Shown piece after piece: positions 28,026-35,244 of a stretch of DNA of 38,733 nucleotides. The first letter of the stretch is position 1. Each line of letters starts with the position of its first letter. The DNA lies in assembly GCA_002897935.1 (NCBI GenBank), contig BDTA01000071.1, positions 1 through 38,733 of the forward strand. The letters run 5' to 3'. This stretch comes from a bacterium BMS3Abin08. GTDB lineage: Bacteria; Nitrospirota; Thermodesulfovibrionia; Thermodesulfovibrionales; JdFR-85. The notes beneath the pieces were generated by a model. That model ran no database searches. It worked only from the letters and a program-made list of their open reading frames with translations, and was not told the origin of the DNA. The translations under genes and the position numbers were made by a program.

Positions 28026-28117
28026 AAAAGCTGTCTGAAGCTGGGATTTACAGGCACTCCATGCCAGCTATAGACGGTGTATTTTCATTGACAAAAATGG
28101 TACTATTCTGGTGTAAT
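28026..28117 (+). repeat. R3 cassette-boundary repeat, copy c, with promoter
   Basis: GTCTGAAGCTGGGATTTACA, then GGCACTCCATGCCAGC, TATAGACGGTGTATTTTC, and TTGACA (28,088-28,093) with TGTAAT at 28,112-28,117 after 18 bp. The repeat thus supplies a good promoter for the small protein/nucleotidyltransferase pair that begins at 28,150. Confidence 0.7.
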
Positions 28118-28149
28118 CTGGAGAAAAGAAAGTAGACAGGATTTACAGA

Positions 28150-28344
28150 ATGGAAACGAAAATTGAGAAACCCGGGCCTGCCATCATGGACATGATCGAA
28201 GAAGAGGTTTTAGATTGGTACAGGATGTCTCCGGTAGAACGTTTTATAGAATCCCAGAAACTATGGGAAGTCTTTGTGCTATTTGGAGGAGATTATGATC
28301 CGGAGCCCGATACCCAGAGCCCTTTCTATATTTCTGAAGCATAG
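28150..28344 (+). CDS. Small protein paired with nucleotidyltransferase
   Basis: The 64-residue acidic helical protein has MSPVERFIESQKLWEVFVLF and a C-terminal DPEPDTQSPFY motif. I recall this pattern from short proteins encoded just upstream of nucleotidyltransferases in varied bacteria, but have no name for it. It is driven by the promoter within R3 copy c. Its last 50 bp overlap the start of the nucleotidyltransferase, so the two are surely co-translated. It may be a partner or regulator of that enzyme. Confidence 0.72.
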   Translation: METKIEKPGPAIMDMIEEEVLDWYRMSPVERFIESQKLWEVFVLFGGDYDPEPDTQSPFYISEA

Positions 28345-29044
28345 GGTTAAGGCTCTGCTGATTGGAGGGCAGGCCTGTATCCTTTATGGAGCTGCAGAGT
28401 TCAGTCGTGATATTGATCTGGCGGTTATGGTCTCTTCTGAAAACCTCGAGAACCTAAGATCAGCTTTAAATGAGCTTGAGGCTGAAAAAATTTTCTTCCC
28501 TGATCTTTCAGAGGATGTACTATTAAGAGGTCATGCATGCCATTTCAGATGTCACATGCAAGATGTTAACGGTTTGAGGATTGATGTAATAGGGATAATG
28601 CGGGGGGTAGACTCTTTTACCTTGTTATGGGAACGTCGTGAAGAGGTCGATTTGCCCGGAATCGGAAAAGTAGCTGTAATGGGTCTTTCTGACCTTGTCA
28701 GGTCAAAGAAGACCCAGAGTGATAAAGACTGGCCAATGATCAGGCGTTTGATTGATGCAGATATCTACAATACAGCCGACAACCCCTCAGAAGATAAGAT
28801 ACGCTTCTGGTTTGCTGAATGCAGGACCCCGGAGTTGCTTATTTCGTTGGCAGCCAAATATCCGGAAATTGCATCCCTGATGGCCGCAAACCGCCCACTT
28901 CTCCGGTCTGCAATTCATGGCAATCAAGAGGAGCTTCAAAGTCTTCTGAGGGATGAAGAAGATAGAGAAAGGAACCTCGACCGGCAGTACTGGAAGCCTT
29001 TGAGAGAGGAACTCGAGACATGGCGCCGTAGAAAGACCCATTAG
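28295..29044 (+). CDS. Nucleotidyltransferase (AbiEii/NTP_transf-like)
   Basis: ATG at 28,295 has GGAGGA 5 nt before it; an in-frame TTG at 28,274 is less likely. The 249-residue product has the polymerase-beta-type nucleotidyltransferase core: LLIGGQACILYG, then the metal motif RDIDLAV (the GG...DxD pattern), a third acidic strand GLRIDVIG, and GLSDLVRSKKTQSDKDWPMIRRL, typical of this group, where the Lys helix binds NTP. The C-terminus is helical and acidic. Members include toxins of type IV or other TA systems and tRNA-modifying transferases. With the overlapping 64-residue gene it forms a tight two-gene cassette of unknown role. Confidence 0.82.
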   Translation: MIRSPIPRALSIFLKHRVKALLIGGQACILYGAAEFSRDIDLAVMVSSENLENLRSALNELEAEKIFFPDLSEDVLLRGHACHFRCHMQDVNGLRIDVIGIMRGVDSFTLLWERREEVDLPGIGKVAVMGLSDLVRSKKTQSDKDWPMIRRLIDADIYNTADNPSEDKIRFWFAECRTPELLISLAAKYPEIASLMAANRPLLRSAIHGNQEELQSLLRDEEDRERNLDRQYWKPLREELETWRRRKTH

Positions 29045-29078
29045 TTCAGAACCTACGCCTCCGGGGTTAGGTAGAGGG

Positions 29079-29122
29079 TCAGCTATAGACGGTAGATTGT
29101 ATATTTTCTCTTTGGATAAATC
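29079..29122 (+). repeat. R3 cassette-boundary repeat, copy d (short form)
   Basis: CAGCTATAGACGGTAGATTG is followed by a T-rich stretch and GATAAATCG. It resembles the downstream half of copy a rather than copies b, c and e. Confidence 0.55.
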
Positions 29123-29298
29123 GAATAGAAAAGAGATTACAAAGCGGTTGTGAACTGCTCTCCGAAGAAGAACTTTTCGAGTTCCTGCGGCGGTTGAGGT
29201 ATTCCCTGGAGTCGTTTGACCTGCCTGTTGCAGACAGGGGCGTATACCATCCTGCTGCCGACGAGTATAACCACGCTCTCGACATGACTATCTTGTAG
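29090..29298 (+). pseudogene. C-terminal gene fragment, unknown
   Basis: An open frame without a start codon encodes RIEKRLQSGCELLSEEEL, followed by FEFLRRLRYSLESFDLPVAD and RGVYHPAADEYNHALDMTIL, then a stop. The composition is protein-like. Its 5' end is fused to R3 copy d, so an upstream portion is missing. I do not recognise the family. Confidence 0.4.
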
Positions 29299-29482
29299 CC
29301 CTGCCTTTAAAAGGAATCATTCATGAAATTTATACTGCCGATGACCATTTCCAGCATAATGACTTCAAAGAGATAGCTGCTGTAACAAATCCTCTTATTC
29401 CTTGGATATTAAGAGAGGGAAGAATCCCATACAAAACATCCACTGAAGGCTCTCGACATAAAGCAAACCAAGAAGCAGTCTG
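29299..29482 (+). pseudogene. Second gene fragment, possible nucleotidyltransferase tail
   Basis: In the same frame right after the stop at 29,298, the sequence reads VALPLKGIIHEIYTADDHF, then FKEIAAVTNPLIPWILREGR before running into R3 copy e. The ending NPLI..ILREGRI.Y resembles C-termini of minimal nucleotidyltransferases (usually REGxxLYE). There is no start codon of its own. The tail appears replaced by the repeat. Confidence 0.35.
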
Positions 29483-29563
29483 AAGACGGGATTTGCAGGC
29501 ACTCCATACCAGCTATAGACGGTATATTTTTCATTGACAGAAATGGTAATATTCTGCCATAGA
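29431..29563 (+). repeat. R3 cassette-boundary repeat, copy e (long form)
   Basis: Starts ACAAAACATCCACTGAAGGC, then CTCGACATAAAGCAAACC, CTGAAGACGGGATTTGCAGG, CACTCCATACCAGC, TATAGACGGTATAT and TTGACA (29,534-29,539). The expected -10 (CATAGA after 18 bp) is weak, and no gene follows, so this copy seems orphaned. Confidence 0.75.
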
Positions 29564-30038
29564 ATTTTAGGCTTCTGAAAGAGTACGGGGGCATAGTATA
29601 CTGGCGTCAAAAGATGAAGAATAGTATCCTTTCAGTCTTCTCTAAAATTTCACAACCTATCATAAGTGTCCAGAAGAAACTAAGGTGTTGTTTCCTTGTA
29701 TTTACCCACAATGCAATAGTATAATCGGATTATTAACCCGGCAAATAAATACAGAGTTTTAAACTGGTTAAGAATTTGTTGCACAAACAGAAAAAACGAT
29801 ATTTGTCATTCTGAATCCTGTGCTGAACTTGTTTCAGTATTATTTCAGAATCTCTAAAAAACAATATGTTATGAGACCCTGAAACAAGTTCAGGGTGACA
29901 AACCAAGGGTTTACGCAACAAGTTCTTAAGTGGTTGATTTTGACGAATATGTCTCTCTGAATAGTTGCCGGGTTAATAATAGAAATTTTTTATACCCCTC
30001 TTGACAGAACAGACAGGGGTTAATCTATCCTATCTGTG
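29564..30038. other. gene-free spacer with R7 element and M23-gene promoter
   Basis: This 475-bp gap after R3 copy e contains the R7 element (29,729-29,980). TTGTAT/TATAAT with 18-bp spacing (29,696-29,725) is a chance-level promoter candidate just before R7. TTGACA at 30,001-30,006 with TCTATC 17 bp later probably drives the peptidase gene. No gene is seen. Confidence 0.55.
29729..29980 (+). repeat. R7 MITE-like element with 16-bp perfect termini
   Basis: ATTATTAACCCGGCAA (29,729-29,744) is perfectly inverted at 29,965-29,980, bounding 252 bp. Inside, a second nested inverted pair (TTAAGAATTTGTTGC and GCAACAAGTTCTTAA) encloses CTGAACTTGTTTCAG and CCTGAAACAAGTTCAGGG palindromic arms like those inside R2. 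It is non-coding. It is seen once in the window. Confidence 0.75.
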
Positions 30039-30899
30039 ATGCTTAAATACCTGGACAGCGTCTTTTTAGTGGTATTCATTCTCTTCTGCTCCCTTGTCTC
30101 TGCAGAGGCAGCTGAGGTGTCCGTCATTCCGGATGAAGTTTACCCCGGAGATGCATTCATGATCGTTGTACGTTCTGAAGAATACCCCTGGGGGAGATTC
30201 ATGGACCGTGCAATAACCTTTTATCCCGTTAAAGGAAATACTTACATCTCCCTCTGCTCCGTACCCTATGATACCAAACCGGGGACGGAAAAAGTGATGG
30301 TAAGGGCAGGGGGAACCCTCGTTAAAGATCTGAGGGTAAGGAAGGCATCCCCGGTGGTAATCCCGATAACACTCCCGGAAGAGAAGGTCGCTCTGAGCCC
30401 GGAGGACCTTGAGAGGGTAAAGAAGGAAAACCTCAGGCTCTCCGGAATCTGGTCCGGGATAGGTGCTCCTCTCTGGGAAGGCAGCTTTAAAAGACCCCTC
30501 AACTCCGGGATTTCAACAAGATTCGGGACTATAAGGGTAATTAACGGCAAAAGGAGGAGTCTTCACAAGGGCACCGACTACAGGGGCAGAAAGGGAATCC
30601 CTGTAGGCGCAATAGGTTCCGGCAAGGTATCCCTTACAGACAATCTCTTCTTTGGGGGAAACACCGTTATAATAGATCACGGTGGAGGGATGTACTCCAT
30701 TTATATGCATCTTTCCGGATTCAACGTCCACAAAGGACAGACGGTCAAAAGGGATGAAATTATAGGGTTTGTCGGCTCAACAGGCAGGGCAACAGGCCCC
30801 CACCTTCACTTAAGTGTAAAGATCAGGGGGTTGAGTGTAAATCCCGAGTCTCTCTTCCGCCTGCCGCTTGATGAAATCCGGCAAGGCCGGAATCCCTAA
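30039..30899 (+). CDS. M23-family murein peptidase, secreted
   Basis: ATG at 30,039 is preferred over a GTG one codon earlier. An N-terminal signal peptide (YLDSVFLVVFILFCSLVSAEA) directs export. A beta-rich domain of about 110 residues comes next, then the LytM/M23 domain: STRFGTIRVING, the zinc motif HKGTDYRG (about residue 174), VIIDHGGGMYSIYMHL, and GPHLHL. All zinc ligands (His, Asp, His) are present, so it is an active endopeptidase of peptidoglycan cross-links rather than a degenerate regulator. It overlaps the 3' end of the convergent purC-like gene by 4 bp. Confidence 0.93.
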   Translation: MLKYLDSVFLVVFILFCSLVSAEAAEVSVIPDEVYPGDAFMIVVRSEEYPWGRFMDRAITFYPVKGNTYISLCSVPYDTKPGTEKVMVRAGGTLVKDLRVRKASPVVIPITLPEEKVALSPEDLERVKKENLRLSGIWSGIGAPLWEGSFKRPLNSGISTRFGTIRVINGKRRSLHKGTDYRGRKGIPVGAIGSGKVSLTDNLFFGGNTVIIDHGGGMYSIYMHLSGFNVHKGQTVKRDEIIGFVGSTGRATGPHLHLSVKIRGLSVNPESLFRLPLDEIRQGRNP

Positions 30900-31921
30900 C
30901 CAATAAACTCCCTGATACCCGCCAGTATCTCCCTTGTATCAGGAACTCCCGGGAACCAATCCCGCCCGGTAATCTCATTTGTACACGAAGCGTAAACCTT
31001 TGAGATCAAATCCCTGAGCCTGCCCGGAAGGGGTTCAGGCCCTGCCTTAACCAGTTCCTTCCATCGCATCCTGTCGGTCCTCTTTGCACGTTCAACCTCT
31101 TCGTGCCAGCTTGAGCCCCTGTAATATATCCTCGCAATCTCCTTGCTTACAGGAATGCCCTCAAAGGTAAACCGGCATTCATCGAGGGTCCCCAGAACAT
31201 CAACCACCATAAGGGACCTCTCGGGGGAAAAGCCGAGTTCTATTTTGCCGTCTTCATTGACAAGCCCTATCCTGTCAAACTCATCTGTTATTAATTTATT
31301 CACCTTAGAGGTTATTTCCCTGATCCCTTCTATCTCAACCTCTGAAAGATTGGCCATCTCCCCGGCCTCATCCCATGAGATATAGCGGTCGGTGATCTCC
31401 AGTTTGGTCGAGACGTCAATTGCAGGTTCCCTGAGCCGTTCCCCCGGAGACGGCATCTCCGCAAGCCCAAGATCCCCAGGCGTCAGTTCACCCTTCTCCA
31501 GTCTTTTGAAGACACTGCTGCCCACGGGCAGGGAGTTGCGGTAGATTATCTCAAGAGGTATAAGGAAGTTACCGGCTGCATCCCTGTAGCAGCCGTAGTC
31601 ATATATACCGTCTTTCTCAACGGGCTTAAGAACCCTCAGCAGGGTGATCTCCATTATCCTTGAAGGGGCACTCAGTCCGGAAAGCCGCTTTCTTTTTCCA
31701 TTCTCAACAAGGCCAAGATAATGGGTCTTTATCCCCATATCTTCAAGTCTTTCAAAGAAATATGCACTAAGCACGGAGATGGCCGCCCCCTTGTTCTGTA
31801 TGTGATCAGGCATCTCTCCCCAGTCAAAGACTGAGTAACGATCGGAGAAATGGAATCTACCTATCCCTGTATCGTTATCTGATGGCGACTTTATAACCTC
31901 GAGGTCCTTTACACTACCCAC
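30896..31921 (-). CDS. purC: Phosphoribosylaminoimidazole-succinocarboxamide synthase
   Basis: PurC makes SAICAR from CAIR, aspartate and ATP in purine synthesis. The product of about 341 residues is longer than the ~240-residue E. coli type, like the long form found in some bacteria and archaea. Seen: GSVKDLEVI (P-loop-like start), FHFSDRYSVFDWGEMPD (the usual FTDRISAFD region), MEITLLRVLKP, PLEIIYRNSLPVGSSV and KIELGFSPERSLMVVDVLGT (Asp-rich site). GTG at 31,921 is chosen because GGGAGG lies 6 nt before it; an upstream ATG at 31,948 is inside purE with no ribosome-binding site. It overlaps purE by 8 bp. Confidence 0.87.
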   Translation of the reverse strand: MGSVKDLEVIKSPSDNDTGIGRFHFSDRYSVFDWGEMPDHIQNKGAAISVLSAYFFERLEDMGIKTHYLGLVENGKRKRLSGLSAPSRIMEITLLRVLKPVEKDGIYDYGCYRDAAGNFLIPLEIIYRNSLPVGSSVFKRLEKGELTPGDLGLAEMPSPGERLREPAIDVSTKLEITDRYISWDEAGEMANLSEVEIEGIREITSKVNKLITDEFDRIGLVNEDGKIELGFSPERSLMVVDVLGTLDECRFTFEGIPVSKEIARIYYRGSSWHEEVERAKRTDRMRWKELVKAGPEPLPGRLRDLISKVYASCTNEITGRDWFPGVPDTREILAGIREFIG

Positions 31922-32387
31922 CTGAGACCTCCCTGTCATCACGCTCAATCCTCTCTTTTGAGGCCCTTTGATACTCAGCTACACCCTGCTTCAGTGACTC
32001 TTCCCTTATACCCAGGATCTTTGCAGCGGCAATGGCTGCCCCCTCGGGCTCGAGAATCACAAGGGGAGCAACGGATGAGGGCATCCTGAGGCTTGAATAT
32101 ATATCGGTCCCTCCAAAACTGTCACTGTATGGTGGACACGTTATCACGGGGCAATCGGTCTGGGCATCAACAAACCCTCCGAGGGCATTGCTCCTGCCTG
32201 CAACGGCTATGAATACCACACCTTCTCCTTCATATTCCCTGATTATCTCAATACATCTCAGGGGTGTCTTATGGGCTGAAGAGACCCGCTTAATCACCTC
32301 CACTCCAAGTTCTTTTAGTACCCCTTCTATCATTTCCGACCACTCGAGGTCCGCCTTTGACCCCATGATAATTACGACCCTGCCCAC
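31914..32387 (-). CDS. purE: Class II AIR carboxylase PurE
   Basis: The 157-residue PurE converts AIR to CAIR. The family has two classes: class I moves carboxylate from N5-CAIR, class II fixes CO2 directly on AIR (the animal type). Here the signature AVAGRSNALGGFVDAQTDCP and PPYSDSFGG, with GSKADLEWSEMI and SAHKTP, looks like class II. Class I has GGAAHLPGMVA in that place. No purK is in view, as expected for class II. The GTG start lies 6 nt after AGGAGG. It leads a purE-purC operon and is 64 bp downstream of the M48 protease gene on the same strand. Confidence 0.88.
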   Translation of the reverse strand: MGRVVIIMGSKADLEWSEMIEGVLKELGVEVIKRVSSAHKTPLRCIEIIREYEGEGVVFIAVAGRSNALGGFVDAQTDCPVITCPPYSDSFGGTDIYSSLRMPSSVAPLVILEPEGAAIAAAKILGIREESLKQGVAEYQRASKERIERDDREVSGG

Positions 32388-32451
32388 AAAAGACCTCCTT
32401 AGTTTTTGGTCAGATATTATACATCAAAACCCTGCCCTCCTGAAAGCCCGG

Positions 32452-33702
32452 TCAGCCTGCAGCCTTTAATTCATTATCCTGAAGGCCCTTCAGCCTCTCC
32501 AGCACAGGCGGATGAGAGTAATGAAGGGCGGCATAAAGGGGATGGGGATAGAGGTTGGAAAGATTATCCCTCACCAGCTTTATGAGGGCATTCTTCAAGT
32601 AACCGGCCCCTCCCGTTATCTCCACTGCATAACGGTCGGCCTCCACCTCATGTCTCCTTGAAAGATAGTTAAAGAGGGGCGAAAGAGGGTATAAAACAAC
32701 GCTTCCTATAAACATAATCAGAACGGCCTTTGCATAGAAGGTGTTTTCATGGATAGCGAAGGCCTCAGTCAGCAGGTCTGAACTCATCAATGAGTGAGAA
32801 AGATAAAGCCCCAGCAGGGCAACCGCCTCGGTAACGGCTATCATCTTCAGTATATGATGCTTCTTCCAGTGCCCTGCCTCATGGGCAAGGACGGAGATTA
32901 CTTCATCCCTCCCAAGTCTGTCAAGGAGGGTGTCAAAAAGGACAATCCTCTTCACCCTCCCAATACCCGTAAAGTAGGCATTGGTATGTCCCGTCCTCCG
33001 AGAAGCATCCATCCGGAATACCTGGCTTACATTTATTCCCGCCTTCTTCATCATCTCCCTGATCCCTTCTACAAGGCCCTCATCATTGACGGTCGTGTAT
33101 TTATTAAACAGCGGTTCAATAATATAGGGCGAGATATACATCAGGAAAATGCTGAAGGCAAGGAATAAACACCATACCCAGAACCACCAGAGTTCAGGGC
33201 TCATCTCTACAACAAAGAGGGCAGCCGATACGAGGATTGTCATAAGAATAAGGGTGAGGGCAAGTGATTTTACAAAATCCTTTATCCATAACCCAAAGGT
33301 CATCCTGTTGAAGCCGAACCTCCTCTCTATCCTGAAGGTGCTATACAGACTGAAGGGGACTGAAACTACCGTGCCTGCCACAGTTAATAACAGGAAAAAG
33401 ACGATTCCCGATGGAACAAAGGAGAGCTTCAGTGAGACAACCCATGAATTAAAGACATCGAGAAGTCCCCCATAGATAAAAGATAACACAACGATTGCAT
33501 TGAAAATACCGGCAAACACCCCGAACCTGGCCTTCTCCTCTGTATAGGCCGAAATCCTCCGGAGGGTTTCCACATCCACCTCGCCCCTCAGAATCTCCGG
33601 GACCTTATCCCCGTTTCTCCTCATATATGCAAGGTTTAAGGACTCCACAACGAAGTCAAATGCGTTAACGAATATAAACAGAAAGAAAAAAAATATCTTC
33701 AT
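32452..33702 (-). CDS. M48-family membrane metalloprotease (Ste24/CAAX protease-like)
   Basis: ATG at 33,702 (MKIFFFFLFIFVN) follows GGAGAG by 9 nt. A longer open frame to 33,765 begins with codons inside an R1 terminus and is rejected. The 416-residue protein has about seven membrane helices, the zinc motif HEAGH (about residue 274) within a helix, and a downstream third ligand in SRRHEVEADRYAVE. The FRMDASRRTGHTNAYFTGIG stretch is typical of Ste24p-like proteases. Bacterial members cleave misfolded or clogged membrane and exported proteins. It probably sits in one transcript with purE and purC, but a functional link is not evident. Confidence 0.9.
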   Translation of the reverse strand: MKIFFFFLFIFVNAFDFVVESLNLAYMRRNGDKVPEILRGEVDVETLRRISAYTEEKARFGVFAGIFNAIVVLSFIYGGLLDVFNSWVVSLKLSFVPSGIVFFLLLTVAGTVVSVPFSLYSTFRIERRFGFNRMTFGLWIKDFVKSLALTLILMTILVSAALFVVEMSPELWWFWVWCLFLAFSIFLMYISPYIIEPLFNKYTTVNDEGLVEGIREMMKKAGINVSQVFRMDASRRTGHTNAYFTGIGRVKRIVLFDTLLDRLGRDEVISVLAHEAGHWKKHHILKMIAVTEAVALLGLYLSHSLMSSDLLTEAFAIHENTFYAKAVLIMFIGSVVLYPLSPLFNYLSRRHEVEADRYAVEITGGAGYLKNALIKLVRDNLSNLYPHPLYAALHYSHPPVLERLKGLQDNELKAAG

Positions 33703-33741
33703 ATCGAAAAACTCTCCAATACCGGTAACCGGCAAACTAAA

Positions 33742-34168
33742 TAGTGTCTGTGTATAAATTACCATTTTTTATTTTTGTCATACCCGAAGTCTGTAGTCGG
33801 GTATCCAGAACTTATTGAAAAGAATAGATTCCGGCTTAAAGACTGCCGGAATGACAGATAGAGCGACTGAGTTTCTACACAGACTCTATTTAGTGTCTGT
33901 CCATAAACTCATCTATTCCGTCATTCCGCACTTGATGCGGAATCCGGAACCGCTTGATTTTACCGGATTCCCGTTTTCACGGGAATGACAACAACACAGT
34001 TTATACACAGACTCTAAATAGTATCTGTGTATAAAGTCAAACAGTTGTCGTTTTTCCGTCATTCCGGCTTGTCCGGAATCTGTCTTTAAGAAGGATTCCC
34101 GACTCCCGAATGCGTTTGGGATTGTGGGAATGACAAATGACCGTAGTTTACACACAGACTCTAAATAT
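33742..34168 (+). repeat. Three tandem R1 MITE-like elements
   Basis: Unit A about 33,742-33,892, unit B 33,891-34,021, unit C 34,018-34,168. Each starts TAGTGTCTGT.. or TATCTGTGTATAAA and ends with a version of CACAGACTCTAAATA. Neighbouring units share the junction bases CTATTTAG or CTAAATAG. The interiors differ: A has the CATACCCGAAG/GATTCCGGCTTAAAG type, B has TTCCGCACTTGATGCGGAAT, C has ATTCCGGCTTGTCCGGAAT. The array fills the 500-bp gap between the M48 gene and the STAS-like gene. Confidence 0.8.
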
Positions 34169-34206
34169 CAATAGTCAACCGGCTGACTCCTTTCCGCGGG
34201 ATCCAC

Positions 34207-34776
34207 CTACAAATGTTCATAAACCCAGACCCTTCCACCCTCCCTTGTCTCTTCCGTCCTTTTTACAAGGCGTTTCTTGTAAAGATTCAAAAGCCTCATG
34301 CCGCTCGTGTTGGCCTCAAGATTCAACGCTTCAGAGAGTTCTCCGCCAGTGAGCCTGCCTCTTTTAATAATCAGGTTCAGGGTCTCTTTGAGATAGTTAT
34401 TTAGGCTCCCTAAAAGGATTTTCTCTCCATCCCTCATCTCTGCCATAACAGCGAGGTTTTTTCTCTCAAGGGCTACCTCGATATTTTCCTTCTGGTTTTC
34501 ATTGAGCCCGGTCAGGACGATGTATCTGTTGCCGTACTCACCACCTGTGAGCCTCGATACGAGCTTTGCCGCTATCTCATCAGCACAGGAGTAGTCAATA
34601 ACACCTATCTTTGAAAAATCAAGGGCTATTATCGCTCCGTCCTCCTCTTTTAAAATATCCCTCTCAATACGGTCCCTTATCACCTGCCCCGACGGCCTGG
34701 TGACAAGATCGCTCGATCCGTTTTTGAGTTCTTCTTTAAGGAGTTTATAGAGGTTGTAAATCTTCATTATTTGCAT
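34207..34776 (-). CDS. STAS-like/winged-helix protein (DUF4325-like)
   Basis: The 189-residue protein has two parts. Residues about 28-100 look like a STAS-type (anti-anti-sigma-like) alpha/beta domain: IIALDFSKIGVIDYSCADEIAAKLV is the typical strand-loop-helix, with Ser and Cys near the phosphorylation site position. Residues 130-189 look like a winged helix (GRLTGGELSEALNLEANTSGMRLLNLYKKRLVKR with a basic wing). Such STAS-like/DUF4325 proteins are common in accessory islands. It starts 3 bp after the stop of the upstream fragment and is probably co-transcribed with the SNF2 gene. The function is not known. Confidence 0.68.
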   Translation of the reverse strand: MQIMKIYNLYKLLKEELKNGSSDLVTRPSGQVIRDRIERDILKEEDGAIIALDFSKIGVIDYSCADEIAAKLVSRLTGGEYGNRYIVLTGLNENQKENIEVALERKNLAVMAEMRDGEKILLGSLNNYLKETLNLIIKRGRLTGGELSEALNLEANTSGMRLLNLYKKRLVKRTEETREGGRVWVYEHL

Positions 34777-34779
34777 TTT

Positions 34780-35244
34780 CTAAAGGCCCTTTATCTCATC
34801 CATCAGGGCATATCTCCTTTTGTATTTCGTCCTGATGTGGTTTATATATCTGCTGAATCTATCCACACTATCCGGAATCTCCTTCATGAGTTTCAAAGAG
34901 TATGCCACCTGCCGGTATGCATTCCGGCCCTTTGTTGTCTCAAGAAAGGCGTTTATCTTCTTTTTATAAAGGTCAAAACACTTCCCGGGAAATATCTTCC
35001 GAAGCTCTTTTACTACAAGGTGAAAAATGTCATATCTCGTATTTTCTTTTGCCAACTTCAGTAACCTTTCATGTTCATCCTCTATCCTGTAAATATCAAA
35101 CAGTAATTTCGAGTTATACTTTAAGACCCCGTCTATCCGGTCCAGTATTGCGGTCTTTCCCCTATCTGTCTTAAGGTATTTTCTTAATTTTTTGTAATAG
35201 CAGATACCAGAATCATATCCGTATTTTCTTACCCATTGTTGTTC
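34780..35244 (-). pseudogene. 5'-truncated fragment, probably C-terminus of a SWIM zinc-finger protein
   Basis: The open frame runs from just after a stop at 35,245 to 34,780 without any good start codon; the only candidate is TTG at 35,055. It encodes YGYDSGICYYKKLRKYLKT, a helical middle (LLFDIYRIEDEHERLLKLAK), GRNAYRQVAYSLKLMKEIPD and an end HIRTKYKRRYALMDEIKGL. The helical, Arg-rich ending with RR.ALMDE is like the C-terminus of SWIM-domain proteins encoded beside SNF2 helicases. The first ~16 bp overlap the SNF2 gene's end in another frame, so an N-terminal part was probably lost by deletion. Confidence 0.5.

Noticed and set aside
33703-33765. Upstream extension of the M48 protease to 33,765
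   Set aside because: The added residues are translated from an R1 terminus (VIYTQT), while ATG 33,702 has a proper ribosome-binding site.
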